The notes under the pieces were generated by a model. The model saw only the letters and a list, made by a program, of their open reading frames with translations. It searched no databases and was not told the origin of the DNA. Shown one piece after another: positions 1-12,900 of a DNA stretch of 64,000 bases. The DNA comes from Orthonyx spaldingii (taxonomy: Eukaryota > Chordata > Aves > Passeriformes > Orthonychidae), in the NCBI GenBank assembly GCA_013397795.1, contig VZTJ01006074.1:70731-134730 (forward strand). The letters are read 5' to 3'. The position numbers and the translations under genes are program-made. Positions within the stretch are counted from its first letter, which is position 1. Each line of letters starts with the position of its first letter.

Positions 1-772
1 TGCTTTTTTTTTTAAGTAATTAACATTACTCATGTAACTTACCCATCTTAAATGGTACAGAACTGTATTTTCCCCTCCCCCTTCATGTATGTAACCCAAA
101 TGTAATTTCCTATAAATAATTGAACTACTTCAGCAATCCTGGAGAATTAACTATACCTGCTTATCAAAGTCTGAAGAATTTATGAAGTTTCTTCAAACAG
201 CATACTCTTCTTTTTTTCTTTGATAAAGTATGAGAGAATGTCTTTTGCTTTTGAAAGAAGACATTTATAGAACTGACTTTTGCTTCCTTATTTTAAAATT
301 AGTCGGGTATTGCAGTACTCTTTTCTTTTTTGCCAGTATATTAAGTGATCGGCTCTATTTGAGGACAGGAGTGAGATAGTAACTGAGAAACAAGAGGGTC
401 CGTTTTGCAAAAGTCAGAAATTCTGAAACAAGCTTTAACTAGAAAAAGAGCTTATAAGGACTTCAAGGGTAACTTGTAGAAATGTAGCTTATGTACTAAT
501 AATGTCAAAGAAGGCAACTAGGTTGTTACTGGTAAACTAGCTTTATGATAGAATATCTGTCTGTAAATTGATCTTGTTAAATTGTGATCGTGGGAGACCT
601 AGTTGGCTGGTCCCGCCTGTCCATGAGGTACAATGGTGTCTTTGGAGTCTCCTTGCAATCACAGGTTCTTGTGCACCTAGCATAGGTCCCTGTTTCTTTG
701 GGAGGGTCAGACCTTTTCCTTGGGTGCTTTGGATACCTGGCAGGGGGTTGACCCCTTGAGATTTTTCATTTT

Positions 773-806
773 GGGTACATCACATGACTTGGGGTACATC
801 ACGTGA
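773..806. repeat. Short direct repeat with two E-boxes
   Basis: GGGTACATCACATGA at 773-787 recurs as GGGTACATCACGTGA at 792-806 with one mismatch. The copies contain the E-box variants CACATG (781-786) and CACGTG (800-805). It could be a small tandem duplication or a paired bHLH site in intron 1. Confidence 0.5.
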
Positions 807-3334
807 AGCAGCCCAGATGTCCAAAGGGCAGAGTGGGAACTGAAAATACAGGGAGGGAGGGGGTGTTGTTTCACGCTATATTACCTGGAAAGAGTAGCAG
901 GCATCTAGCAGAGTGTTGAAAGATTAGGATTTGCTTAGGAAGAAGCAGTGATCTAATATATTAGGTCTATGCTGGGACGTTCTTGAATTTGGGACTTCTG
1001 CTGCTGCAATTCATGACTTACGGGTTTGGGAAGAAGGTTATTGGCTTTGGAGATGTGGACATGCAAACTACACTGTAGGTTAATGTAATCAGTCTGATAA
1101 GCTTCTGCCTCTTGAGGCCAGAGGTACAGCACAAAAGCAAGGGTGCAAAGTTAGCTGCATCATCTGCAGCAGCTCTTCTTCTGGGTAGTGTACTACTTCC
1201 CTTACAGTGTTTCTCCTGAGTAATGATGGGAATAGTGATTAGCTGTGCTTAGCAGTGATGACAGTCCAGCTTTAAATAACATATGGAGCTTCCTAGCTGT
1301 GGACTTACTGAGCCTGAAATAAAACTGCTGAGAATCTAAAGCATTTTGCTCAGCACACTGCAAGATCTGCGTTCTTAAGCCTGGGCTTTTGAACAGCAAA
1401 ATACAGAGGCCAGAGAGAAATTAGTATAATCTTAAAATTACATCTTCCTAAAAATTGGTATCACAGGCTCCAGGTGGAGGATGGTGGTGCCCCGTGCTCC
1501 TCATCCTCACCACAGCCTATTTCAAGAGTTTCTAAGGCCATACACTACTGTCTGCCAGTGTTGGTCCCTTGGTTCCCCAGGGTAAATGGTTATTACATTT
1601 GCCTGCAGGGTACTGTTCACAAGTGCCTGCCTTATAAGTGCAGTGGAAGGGTGCACAAGTGGACTTCAGGAGGAAGAGCCATCTTTTATTGCATTCTCTG
1701 TGCACTAAAAGCTCTTGCACATTTCCTCTGGGGTCTTTCATTACTTCAGGAACATGCCAGTGATGCAAGGTGGAAAAGTCATGATACTCAGAAAATATGT
1801 ATGCTTTTTAAAGTCCAGCTGATAATCCAATTAAGGTGGACTGATGAAACTCAGAAAACATGCGTTTGCTGAATGCAAGTATGTGGTCATGTTCATTGTC
1901 CCCCTTAATCAGATTTGGGAAGCTGACCCTGGTTTTCATCTTTGCTGTGAAGTGAAGTTTTAATTTAGTGTCCTAAATGTCTTTACTACTTCTGCTAATT
2001 ATTTTGTCTAAACTGCATCCATTTTTGTGTGTGGACTTGTCATGCTTACATGAAATTTGGAGGAGAAAAGCTAATTTGCTGTTCAGTAAATTACTAAAAC
2101 TTGCTAATTCCTCACTGAAATGAAAATACATGTTTCATATTATTTTTCAAGGTTATTAAAAGGCTTTCAATACTGAATCGTTCAGAACTAAATACATAAT
2201 GTAGCAAAACAAGCCAAATTTCTTTCTCTCTCCAGAGCAGAAGTTTCTTTAAAATGTGAGAGAAGTTTCTGCTGAAATACCATGCAGGCTGACTCTTACA
2301 AGCAAGACTGAAAGGTGTTTGTGATGACACTGTTTCAGTTCTGCTCATGCCTTCAGGAAATATGCTTCATATTGAAATGGTTGTGAATAAGATGTGTTTT
2401 TCTAGGAACAATTGTCAGATAATGGGAATTAGAGAGTTCTAGCAACTTAAGGCTTGTTCTTTGTGTGCTGAGTTCCTAGAAGAAATCCTAGTGTAGTTTA
2501 CTACAGTAAAACTTCTATCATCATCTGCGGTCTGTTGGGCAAATCTCATAATTGGTCTAACTGCCTTCCTGGCACGAGAAGATTTTGGGGAGCCCTGTTC
2601 TCCTACCAGCCTCCCGAACTCAACAGAATAGTTTTTTAAAAAACTTGAATGCTTGGGCATATGTAGAAAAGTTATTTTGGGTGTTAGCTTCTCCATAAGT
2701 AAAAGCACAATGTAACAGACACGTGCAGATGAGCACAAAGGCGGTGTGAGGGGAAAATTAATGATTTTGGAGAAATCCAAGCTGACAAACACACTCAGGG
2801 TAGGCAATATTTGATGGTCCAAAGGGGGGTTCAGGAGGCAAAGATGCAAACATACCTCTTTACCCTGTGAGGGCCAGGGTTTGTCTGGTACAGTAGGATT
2901 GTGACTAGGGGGAAGGGAGATGCTTGGGAAGACTTCCAGGACTTGCATCTTGGAGGAAGTCTCTGTGTCCCAGCTGCCTGGAGCCGCAGATCCTGGGAGC
3001 CTCAGTACTGTATCCCTGATGCTGACAAGGACATAAATTTTGCTGTGCAGCTGTAGATTCCCAGGAGGAGTTTGATTCACAAAATGCCATCTGCTGGTAT
3101 TGTGGAAACAGTAGAATTTTCTATGCTTTTCTTTTTTAATTTGGCCTGAAATAATAAGTCATTTCATAAAAGGAATCTTTTTTTTTCCCCTACTCTTTAT
3201 CTCCAGAAGAGAGAATGGGTGCATTATGTTAAAACAAACTTTTGACTACTGTGCAATTTTTTCTTTCAGGGTTGTTTCTTTGGGTTTGTGTTGGTTTTTC
3301 TTTAATTGCAAATAAACTTGACAGTTATTATAGT

Positions 3335-3480
3335 GTAGAATCAAAATGTTAAGAGTTGGAAGGGACCTTAAAGATGTTCTAGTCCCAGCCCACCTACTAT
3401 GGGCTGGGACACTTACCACTAGACCACTGGATTGGGGTGCTCAAAGCATTGAAACCTGGCCCTGAACACTGGCATACTTG
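3335..3480 (-). mobile_element. CR1 LINE 3' end fragment
   Basis: Read on the + strand, the copy begins TAGAATCAAAATGTTAAGAG and continues TTGGAAGGGACCTTAAAG. This is the reverse complement of the avian CR1 3' terminus. It continues through the TGGGCTGGGACAC and CTAGACCA blocks and fades after about 3480. It is 5'-truncated and non-coding. Confidence 0.8.
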
Positions 3481-4796
3481 TATACTGGTATCTAGCAGCA
3501 TTTGCCAGCTCTGTACATCCTCAAGCCCTCTCCTTCCACCTGCTGTGATTAATTATTTTCACCACAGCATTTGCTGTGGCATGGAGCGACTCAATATCAT
3601 GGTGCTTACAAGAAACTGTAGTTATTTAGGCTGCAACTGAGTATTCACTTTTTCATCCAACTTCCACGTGGACCCTGAGTTGGAGTCAGCCAGCTGATGC
3701 CTCAGTTCCACTGACAAAGAATGAGGTTTCAGTCCATCTAGCTTTGCCCTGATGAGACACAGACCCTCCTGGGACAGTCCTGCTGATAGCAGGAGGCTGG
3801 GAATTAGGGATGCGTGGGTTAGGTGTAGAGCCAGCAAGATTTCGGGCTGCATTGGTTGCAGTCACCTCTGTGAATGGGATGAGGCTCAATGGGGGTTGCT
3901 GGGCACCACTCTAGCTATGGCATCTAGTCTAGGTGCTTCATCTCCCTATAGAAGACCTGTTACACTATGGCCTCATAAATACTGTTCTCTTTAGCAAAGC
4001 TGTTTAGTTTGTTGGGGGGTTTTATCCTTTTCTCTCAGTTAACTAAACATTCCTTGTCAGTTACTCATTAGGAAGGGCCACACCTTATGCTTTCTGACTG
4101 AGTCCCAGTGAACAAGAGGTACAAGCCCTGAATACACATAGCTTTTTCTGGTTTGCTTCCAGGTTGGTTTATTTTCCTTTAATATTGTGAGACCCTTTGG
4201 ACTTTGCTTCAGGAGGACTTGCAGCCTTTGCCACACCATTGTGCTCTGCAATGGCTTTTTTTTGCTTAAAACTTTTGCAGTGAAGAAAAGTTCCTGAAAA
4301 AGAGCTGATGAAAAAGATGAAGAAGAGCTGTTCTTTCTCTGGGTCTGTTGGATGTGTGAACTGTGCTGAAGAGTGCTGGAAAACATCAGTGTGGTCAAAA
4401 TGTGCAGCAGTGAACAGAAGCAGCAAGCTGACTTGCTTTGCCCCCTAATCTCACACTGCTTCCCTTCCCTATGGTGCCAGAAATACCCTACCCCACACCC
4501 TGCTTTCCTGTTGAGGCGCCTAACTCTGCTTGCTGCTTCTACCCCCCTCAGCATACCCTGCACCTGAGTACCCTAAAGCAGATATGAAGATGGAAATACA
4601 AAGTATGCATTCTTACTCTTCAAATGCAGCTAAATGAAATAATTTCATATTTGAGCATCTGCTAAAAGAAATAAAAAACTTGTTTGAAGATCTTAGGTTA
4701 ATTGCTTTCAGTTTCATTTAACTTGCAGTCTTTTTAAAAACTATCAGGTAGAAATGTGGATCGTTGCATGCAGCAGTCTGCATGTGTAATAGTTAA

Positions 4797-4853
4797 GAAA
4801 ACCCCACAACAAACCATGACAAAACCACACAAACAACAGCACAGAACCCCACC
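4797..4853. repeat. A/C-rich low-complexity patch
   Basis: The stretch AAACCCCACAACAAACC and its continuation is almost wholly A and C for about 55 bases. It is simple sequence in intron 1, with no gene or recognised element. Confidence 0.6.
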
Positions 4854-5954
4854 GTGTGAGCTTTTGCAGAGCTCTTTAAGTGTACTCTCTAGCTGTCACT
4901 CTCTGAGACTGGCAGAGAAGCATCAGCCCTGATATGTCATTCTGCAGTTAGTATATCTGGCATCAGTCCACGCTACAGCCAAAAAAGGCAGCTCCTTGCT
5001 GCTTCTTTCCTTCTCATCCGGTGTCCTGGCACTCAAGTTTGTGTGGCTGTACACTGAACTAGTTGAGGGGAAACAGATCCTCTTAAACCTATGTATTTGT
5101 TGCTATTGAATTAACTTTCAGTCAGTTGATTCTTTGTTCTGGTTCTCAGTGCAACCATGCGAACCTGGTTTGCCACACAAGCAGTAGCATCAGCCCAAGA
5201 GAAGGGAGGAGGAGGGAGGGGGATGTGATGTTGGGCCATACCTCCTGGTAGGTGCTTGAACTTAATGAGGGGTGGCACCGGTAGCAGTTGTGCTTACTGT
5301 GTGTCCATGCACATGTGTTTGTACCTGGGCTGTGTATGGGCAGTGTGTTCTTACTGAAGGCATGTTAGGATGCTTGTGCTGAAGTGAGAGCCAAACAGTG
5401 AAGCCAAAGCAGGCTGAAGAGAGCAGGAGAGGTGAGAGACAGGAGTCCTGTGTGTGAACACACATAAGGTGAGACTTGGTGGAAAAGTCTTGAGAGAGCT
5501 TGTTTGGATGTGAAGTTTAAAATTTGTAGAAATGTGATGCTGTCTCTCAGCACACCTTGGAGCCTTTGTTTATTACCAGTTCTGACAGTTTTAACCAGCT
5601 CACATTTGGGAAATGATTACTGCACTTAGCTGCAAGCAGCCAGCCTTCCGGAGGCCTCTCTGTGCATGAAGGTCAAGAGTGACCAAGAGTAAATCTCTTG
5701 TAAATCTCATCACCTAAGATGACATAACTGTTCTAGTGAACAAAAGCAGAGTGTTACTTGGGACTTAGTGTGTGTTTTGCAAGGATGCTGCTGCAGCCTG
5801 CTGCAGTGTCCTTCTTGCCAAGCTGGGGAAGTAGTGGCAGGGAGGTGGAGAATTGACTGGACCATTAGGGACATGAGGTGGTGGCTAATGGCTTGAGAGC
5901 TGCTGGGTGCATGGCTTCCAGTGGCGTGGCCCAGGTGTTGGTTATGGGGCTGAC

Positions 5955-6245
5955 ACAGTTCAGTGCCTTATTAACAGGTTCCGTCACAGGCAAGAGCGCG
6001 CTGTCAGCGAGTTTGTGACACCAAACCGGGAGAGGAAGAAAAGTAGTTCATGTGCTGGAGGGCAGGGCTGCCATTCAAACCAGCAACCTGGGGCATGGGC
6101 TGACCAGCTTTGCCCACTTCTGCAAAGGCAGGTACACCTGGGACACAATAACCCTGTGCAACAGGATGGGCTGGACTAGACAGCAGATCTTCAGAAAAGA
6201 GCTGGAGGTCCTGGTGGACAGGCTGAACATGGATCAGCCAGTTTT
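5955..6245 (+). mobile_element. Diverged CR1 LINE fragment (RT-domain region)
   Basis: Blocks such as GTTTGTGACACCAAACCGGG, GCTGGAGGGCAGGGCTGCC, GGACACAATAACCCTGTGCA and GAGCTGGAGGTCCTGGTGGA occur in CR1 ORF2 order. They correspond to the part just after the reverse-transcriptase FADD motif. The copy has small deletions and no intact frame. Confidence 0.65.
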
Positions 6246-6830
6246 TCTGTGGTTCTATGAAATTAAAATGTGTTCTAGAGACCTTAGGAAAGGATGGAAT
6301 AATAATGCTTGGGAAGTTCATAATCCATGTGAACTGAATGATTCATGAATTTGTGGAGGCAAGGTGTGTGATCATGAGATGTTTGCTTGTCCTGGGGAAG
6401 GCAAGCAGATACAAAGTGTAAAGGCTGCATGCATTTTTGTTGTTTAATGGCTTCCGGGAATGTTTTAGCTGAAGTTCTGCATTGGTCATTTCTTCCTCCA
6501 CACTGAGAGTAGAAATACTTGCAGCTTTTTTCTTCTTGCTTTCTGAAGTGTCCTGTAAGCAAGATGGGGAAAAGAGCAATGGCATCCTGTTCGTGAATAT
6601 GAAATATGTCCTGCTAGGTAAAATACAGAGGTTGCTTCAGGGTGAGAAGAGTATATTTTAAGCAGGAAAGAATGGAGGAATTACATTTTCTTCCATTACA
6701 GGAGAGTATAAAAGTAATGGGTGTGAAGTGGTGATTTTTTGGTTACAGTGACTGGATATGAGGTTATGGTATTTAACATGTCCTAGTACTTCTTTTAATG
6801 AAGTTCCTTGCAACTGTTTTTGTTTTCCAG

Positions 6831-6949
6831 CTCCTTGCAAGTGTTCATTAATAGCACAGCGGGCAGAACTGTGTACATTGATGAAAAACTACCAGCAAGC
6901 TCTTCACGACGCAGACATCCTCTGCCGAAACAAACCCCACTGGCCCGCG
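6831..6949 (+). CDS. LONRF2: LONRF2 exon 2 (TPR-like helices)
   Basis: The acceptor is TTTTCCAG ending at 6830 and the donor is GTACGG at 6950. The exon enters in phase 1, so its first codon is split with the missing exon 1, and it leaves in phase 0. It encodes 39 whole codons reading CKCSLIAQRAELCTLMKNYQ and continuing to NKPHWPA. This is a TPR-type helix pair with the A-x-x-D-A pattern typical of TPR motifs. Open frames that run past the donor into the intron are not part of the protein. Confidence 0.9.
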
Positions 6950-9900
6950 GTACGGTGCTTGTCTCTTGTAAAGACCAAAGTGAAAACTGCTTCTTCTCAG
7001 GGCTTCTCTCTGTGCCAGGGACAGTGCTGCTGCGAGTGTTGTTGGACGAACATCGTGGCATTAACAGGGCCAAAAATGTCTCAGTTCTTCAAAGAACAAG
7101 TCTGGAATGTCCTCAGAATCTCTCCAGCTGGTGGGATTTTGGTGGTGGACAGCTGGTGGTGTGTTTTTGTTCATGCTGGTGCCTATTATCTGTTACAGCT
7201 TATGCTGCAGCTTGGCAGCAGAATCAGTCCATAAGGCTCCAGCAGCCCAGGATGGCCCTGCAGGTCCCTCTGGGATGATGTGTCCCCAGGAAGCGGGTGG
7301 CTTTGACAGCCTGCTGGCCAATGTGTTTTTCTGAGGAGCAACCCAGACTGTATTTCAGGATTATTTTCTTTCCACTTTAATCCTAAGATTTCATATCTGT
7401 GATGTCTACCTGTGTCATGGCGTTTCATAGAGGGGTTGGGACTTTTTCATAACCAAAGGAGGTGCCCCAAGGAGCAGTGGGCAGTTTGAAGCAAGTATCA
7501 GAAATGATGTTAGGAGAGAGAAATGGAAAGAGCACATGGTGCCCATCATTACCACTGGTTGCCTGAGGCTGGACTGGGTGTCCAGCAGTTCTCCCCACCT
7601 AGGATTACACCTGCAGTCAATCCCTTTACTATCAGTAACAAAACTGCAGCACAGGTTTGAGCAGATAAAGCCTCTGGGTGCTTTCTGGGGAGAGTGTAAC
7701 AAGGGAAATTGGGGAAGGATTTTAGGCAGACATTGTCGTCTTGTGGAGACTGAGGAGGTGTTGCATAAATGCCTCGGCCTCCTGCCTCAGCAAGCAGGGC
7801 TGTGCATCTAGTGCTCCATTCCCAGTCAGGGGTGATGCAGGGCAAGCAGAGAGGAGTCTCTGACAAGTTAGGTAATTGTCTCTGAAGGCTATCTATCCTG
7901 TCACCCATTAAAACTTTTCATGTTGGAAGGCAGTTCATAATCTTCCCCTGCACCCAGTTTGCCTCTCTATCTTGGGTAACTTCTCATTGAGTCAGGAATC
8001 CCATCTCAAGTGGCACTGGCTGGGTTTCTGTGCAGAGGGAGAAAAATGAATTATGCACGTTCAGATGTTTTCTTGAAGTGTCTTCTCTGTTTGCCTGAAT
8101 CCATGGAAATGTGATGCGTGTCAGTCGTAGGCGGATAAAGGTTTCATTAATCACATCTCTGAAGAATGTTAATTGAAAATGAAATTTGTCATCATGGCGT
8201 AACCAGCAGCATCTCAGACATACTTCACTTGTGTTTTCATGTTTGTGAGGGCATCGACATGAGCTGTGCTGATCCAGAAACCACATTCTCCAGGAGTTCT
8301 GGGCATCTGCTTTGTTCTGTGCATTGCAGCATCTCATCTGGTGGCAGAGATTAGCTCAAACATTTTCTGTGTAGTTAAAAAAACCAAACCCAACATAAAC
8401 TTAATTCTGGAAGTACCTCCTAGGATGCAAGTCTTCACCTATGGGTATCTTTTGGCTTATTGATAACTGATGTAATGGCTTGCTGAGTTACTGGTGAAAT
8501 TCCTTGGTATACTGTAATCATTGGAGCTATAGATAAGTTGGTTTCTTTTCAGTTGCTATGAAAACCATGTCCTTGAACTCTCTAAGGCAGGGAGAAGTTT
8601 CCAGTTGTGTTTTTATATGGAAGATAGACAGAGGAGCCCTCCTGCCTGCTGCATGTGGTCATGCTTGGATCTCCCCTTCAGTCTGATGGTTGTCAGGGGT
8701 ATGTGAAAATAAGAAAGGGAAGGTGGCAGCGGTAGTCTCTGAAGTATAGGGGCCTCTAGTCCCTGGGCCTAACTCCTGGTGTTGGATCTTAAGGTATTTT
8801 GGGGACAGCCCAGCTCAGTCCTCCCTTGCAGGTCAGATAAGGACATTGCTCTTACAGCCGCGAGGGACGAGTCCAAACAAGCTTGTAGGCTCCCCAGTGC
8901 AGTGAAGTAATGCTGACAGTGATGGCGGCGTGTAAAAGGTTTTATGGAGGCTGTGGAAGCATCCAGGTAAGAAGGTCAGGGTCAGGCCTCACAGTATCTC
9001 TCTTCTTACTGCATTGAGGAAAAGAAAAATATATCTCACCTGGAGATAATCAATGTGTACTGAGACTTCTTGTTCAGGTCACCAAATGGTAATTGTGTTA
9101 ACTAACCTTGCCTAGGCAGTGCCTGCTACTTGCTTTTGGCATGAGCCTCCTTCTTCCAATTCCAGTGGAATGGTAAAGATCTTAACAGGTCTCAGCTTGG
9201 ATGGCAGTATTGAAAGTATGAGGGAGTTACGTGCTCAGGAAGATTATGTGATACTGGATCTTTCAGCATTATTATGAAGGAGGAAGAGTGGATCTGCTTA
9301 TCTAGCCTGTCTCTTAGATGAATGAAGCTGTACTTTCAGTGCAGCCTAGAGATGTTCATGTGGGCCAGAGGTGGACCTGTAGAGCACATTTCTATCTAAT
9401 AAGCAAGAGAGAAATGTTTAAATGCATGCTTAGTTTCTTTTCATTGTGAAGGAAGTAATTTCCATAGTCAGAACTGTAGTTTGATACAGGTAAATTCAGA
9501 GGCAAGGCATTCCTCTCTTGCTACTAGTAACAAGTAAGGTACGGTGTATTCCCAAGGTGGCTACCCTACTGTTGGCCATGAATGTGTTAGTTCAGAACAG
9601 GAAGAGGTAGGGTGGGTTAAAAGGCTTCAGGTTAAGCATTGGTAAGTCACCCTAAATTCATGATGGTTTTGGGCCAAGTAAAACAGGTGAAAAATCATCT
9701 CTGTCTTAATAAGATGCCCAGGAGAAGTGACTGTCCTGAACTCTCTCAGCTGCCACTTCTAGCCTGCCCTGTGCCACGGCCTTTTCTATGCAGCTACATT
9801 ACTTTTTAAGTTTGTCCTGGTATGTGAAACTGTTCTCTGGTGTATCCAAGCACAGGGAATGTGTAGTAGACTTGGTCCCTTGGGAGACAAATACCCTTTC

Positions 9901-12900
9901 TCATTCCCAGCTCTTCTCTCAGGAAATGAGCAATGCCTTTGACAAGGGATGATGCAGTAGAGGGTCCCTGGGGAATCTTTTTTCACCAGAAGGGACTGAA
10001 TTTCTTTCAGTCACATGTGTCAAAGAGGTTGTTACCCAAAAAGCATCTTGTTCTTCACCTGCAGAATGATGTGAACTTTCAGGTTTGTTTTCTGGTGCCT
10101 TGCTGCCACTTCAGAAATGATCTCTAGATTTGTACGTTTCCTTTGTGTGAACAGGGCCATTATGTGAAAGCAAAAGCTCTTTCTGGATTGGAAAGGACTG
10201 AGGAAGCATTGAAGGAGTTTCTTTATTGTGTTGCCTTAAATCCTGAATGGAGCTCAATGAAGAAAGAAGCCCAAAAGGTATAAAATGTATTTACTGGCTA
10301 CTTGGCCATTGTGCTGCTTTTAATCCCACAGCCAAGTAAAATTCATGGTATTTCAGGTAATAGTAAACACCCAAAGGATAGTTTGATTTAGTAAATTCTC
10401 CAACAAACCTTTTAGCATCATGGAATGTGAGGCACTTCTTGTGTTTGGTTCATGCCTCAACCAGAGGGATTATATATTTGTGAATTCCACTGCGTAGGCT
10501 TGAGGCTGCTAATTTTAGTACCCATCAGAAAATGACTTTTATGTGGGAAGTGGCAGAGGATTGAGAAGAGCAAGCTGTGTGTTGCCCTGTCCTGGAAAAA
10601 TCCTGCAGTCTTTGTAGCATTTTGTCCCTTATGGGAAGTTAGACACATTTAATGCTAACAGCCCATCATCAGGTTCGCTGTGACCATCCATACAGGCAGC
10701 TTTTTATAAAAATGAAATGAGGATTTGGCAAGATGCTTGGTGGGGACTGGTGAGAGGGGGAACAGGCTCTACACAGCTTTAATCTAGGGGTTAAATCTGC
10801 CTGAGGATGGAGGAGATGAAGAGTACAAGGAATGTTTCAACACGTCTCTGTTAACTGGTTTTGATGGGAGAGCATGGTCTGAAGACAGCTGGAGGCAGGG
10901 TCTGAGTGTCAAAATGGAGATAGGTAGGGTCAGGAGAAGGATGCAACAGACTGCTTCCCTGGATGCTCTTGGGGTGCAGAAGCCTTTGGTAGGGGAGGCG
11001 GGCAGCAGAAGAGCACCTTGTAATGTGACTGTGGTTGTGGTGGGGCCTGCCACTCAGGTTTTCCATGGGCATTGGGGAATGCAGGATGTCCTGGTGTTGC
11101 AAGCGTCGTGGCATCTAGAAACTGTGAAGTTTGTGCATCTGTGTTCACACAAACATAAATATCTATGTTGTAATTATTACTTTTTCTTTTTTTTTTCTCT
11201 CTAATTGACTAGATAATGTGTGAGATGTTTTTCCCAGCCTTTGAAAATGTGCATGATAGTCTAACAGCACCTTTCTCTAGTCGAACATCCCATACAAGAT
11301 TGAAACCTGCGTTTCTGAGTAGCATAAACACACAGTCAGCTGTGGAAGATAACTCTGTTGCTGGGTCCTCAAAGGTAAAGCAAAAAGTATTCAACATAAA
11401 AATACCAAAAGTAGCACATGGGTCTTTCTGATCTGTGTGACAGTGTCTTTGTCTGCACCCATGTAGGCACTTACTTTCATGGTAAGCCTGTTCTCTCCAT
11501 TGCTGTTGAATCTCTTATTGGGATGTACTTCCTCAGAATAATAAGAGAGTGAACCTTTTTCTTTAGAAAACAATGTGATGCCTTCATGTGGGGGTCAGTT
11601 GTATTTGTGGTTTTTCCACTGAAGATTTTAGTATGACAGGAACATAATTTCTAGAGACAGGAGCTGTAGGGAGAGACATGGCCCTCCTTCATGCAACTGG
11701 GAAGTGACCTTTGTAACAGACCTTTCTCCATTGCTAGCCTCAGTGTGGGAACATCGATCTATTGCTGATAAAACTAATAGAAAAAAGCAAAACAAAGTTG
11801 TCTCATGCTGTATATAACTGTTTTTATTTTTTTAGGATACTATGTTCAGGTTAACAAAAATGCCGTCCCAAGAATCTGATGTATTTAGAAGCACTGATTC
11901 TTCTGTTTCCCCTCATGTTCTGGATCTCTACTTTGAAGACGACAAGAAGTCTTTGGGAGCTATTCTCTCCAGTTTACCTGGGGTTGGCTTAAAAAGAAAG
12001 CTGTCGAGTGATATGAGGGATTTACAGAGCTTGGATGTCCCCAATAAGATTCTTAAGAAAGGTTTGTGTTGTGGCTTCGAAAAGCAATTTCTCTTGCACC
12101 TACTGAAAAACTGTAAACTTTTTTACTCCTCCCTTTTTATAGGTGTCAGTAAAACATTCCTTACAAGAATTGGAATAATATTTTGTTCTCTGGTGTATCT
12201 GTTTCTGCTCTTACAACCTATTTACCTTATTCCAGAGAAGTTTAAGTTCATTAAATGAAAACTGTGTTTTTCTTTCTGAAATGGGCCATTTCCAATGTAA
12301 TGTGTGTGTAATCCACTCACCGTTTTGCATTTTTAGTGCCATTTCCATTTTCTAAGTCTCAGATATAGCTGAACTTCATTGTCTTTCTATGTGATTGAAA
12401 GATGAAGTAAGCCTAGAAACTAATCTTTAACTGGCGTTAAATGGTCACATGCAACTTTACATGAAAGTTTCCAACCAAACAAAGAAGCTTTTTAAAGGGT
12501 AATAAGCCCCTGCCCCCCAGTTTGCTGTTACTTGATGGCTGTGCTTACAATTTGTATGCTTCTCAACAAACATCTCCAGAGTGGCTTTAGTATTCAAGGC
12601 TAAAAGTGCTGAAGGCAATATTTCACTGAATAGTGTAATAATTGGTTAACATAGACTTTGAAAATGCTGCTGTACTGGTGTGAATTTTTTCCCTTAAAGA
12701 AAATAAACCAACCCACACCTTGACAGGTTTGACTTCTGCCTCAAAATGTTACAAGTCTTCAAGTACAGCTGTCTGTCTGCGACCCCTAGAAAAGATCAAT
12801 ATACGGCCAGTTTCTGATCACGTTGCTGTGGAGGAAAACACCCTGTACTTGCCTGTGAACTGCAGACTGAGTAAACAGATTGTGAAATCTGACCCACCTG

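Larger units (their letters stand above)
1..6830 (+). other. LONRF2: LONRF2 intron 1 (3' end)
   Basis: No exon was recognised before 6831. No stretch encodes a RING or TPR, and the GC-rich first exon expected for this family is absent. The region holds two CR1 fragments (3335-3480 and 5955-6245), an A/C-rich low-complexity patch (4797-4853) and a 15-base direct repeat with E-boxes (773-806). The longest open frame, 213 codons on the minus strand at 2439-3080, has no recognisable family. Confidence 0.7.

Noticed and set aside
4057..4563. 168-codon antisense open frame in intron 1
   Set aside because: No recognisable domain, overlapping frames on both strands, and no splice or promoter context.
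6758..7334. Long open frames around and after exon 2
   Set aside because: Only 6831-6949 has family similarity and fits the splice phases; the rest is intron 2 read-through and shadow frames.
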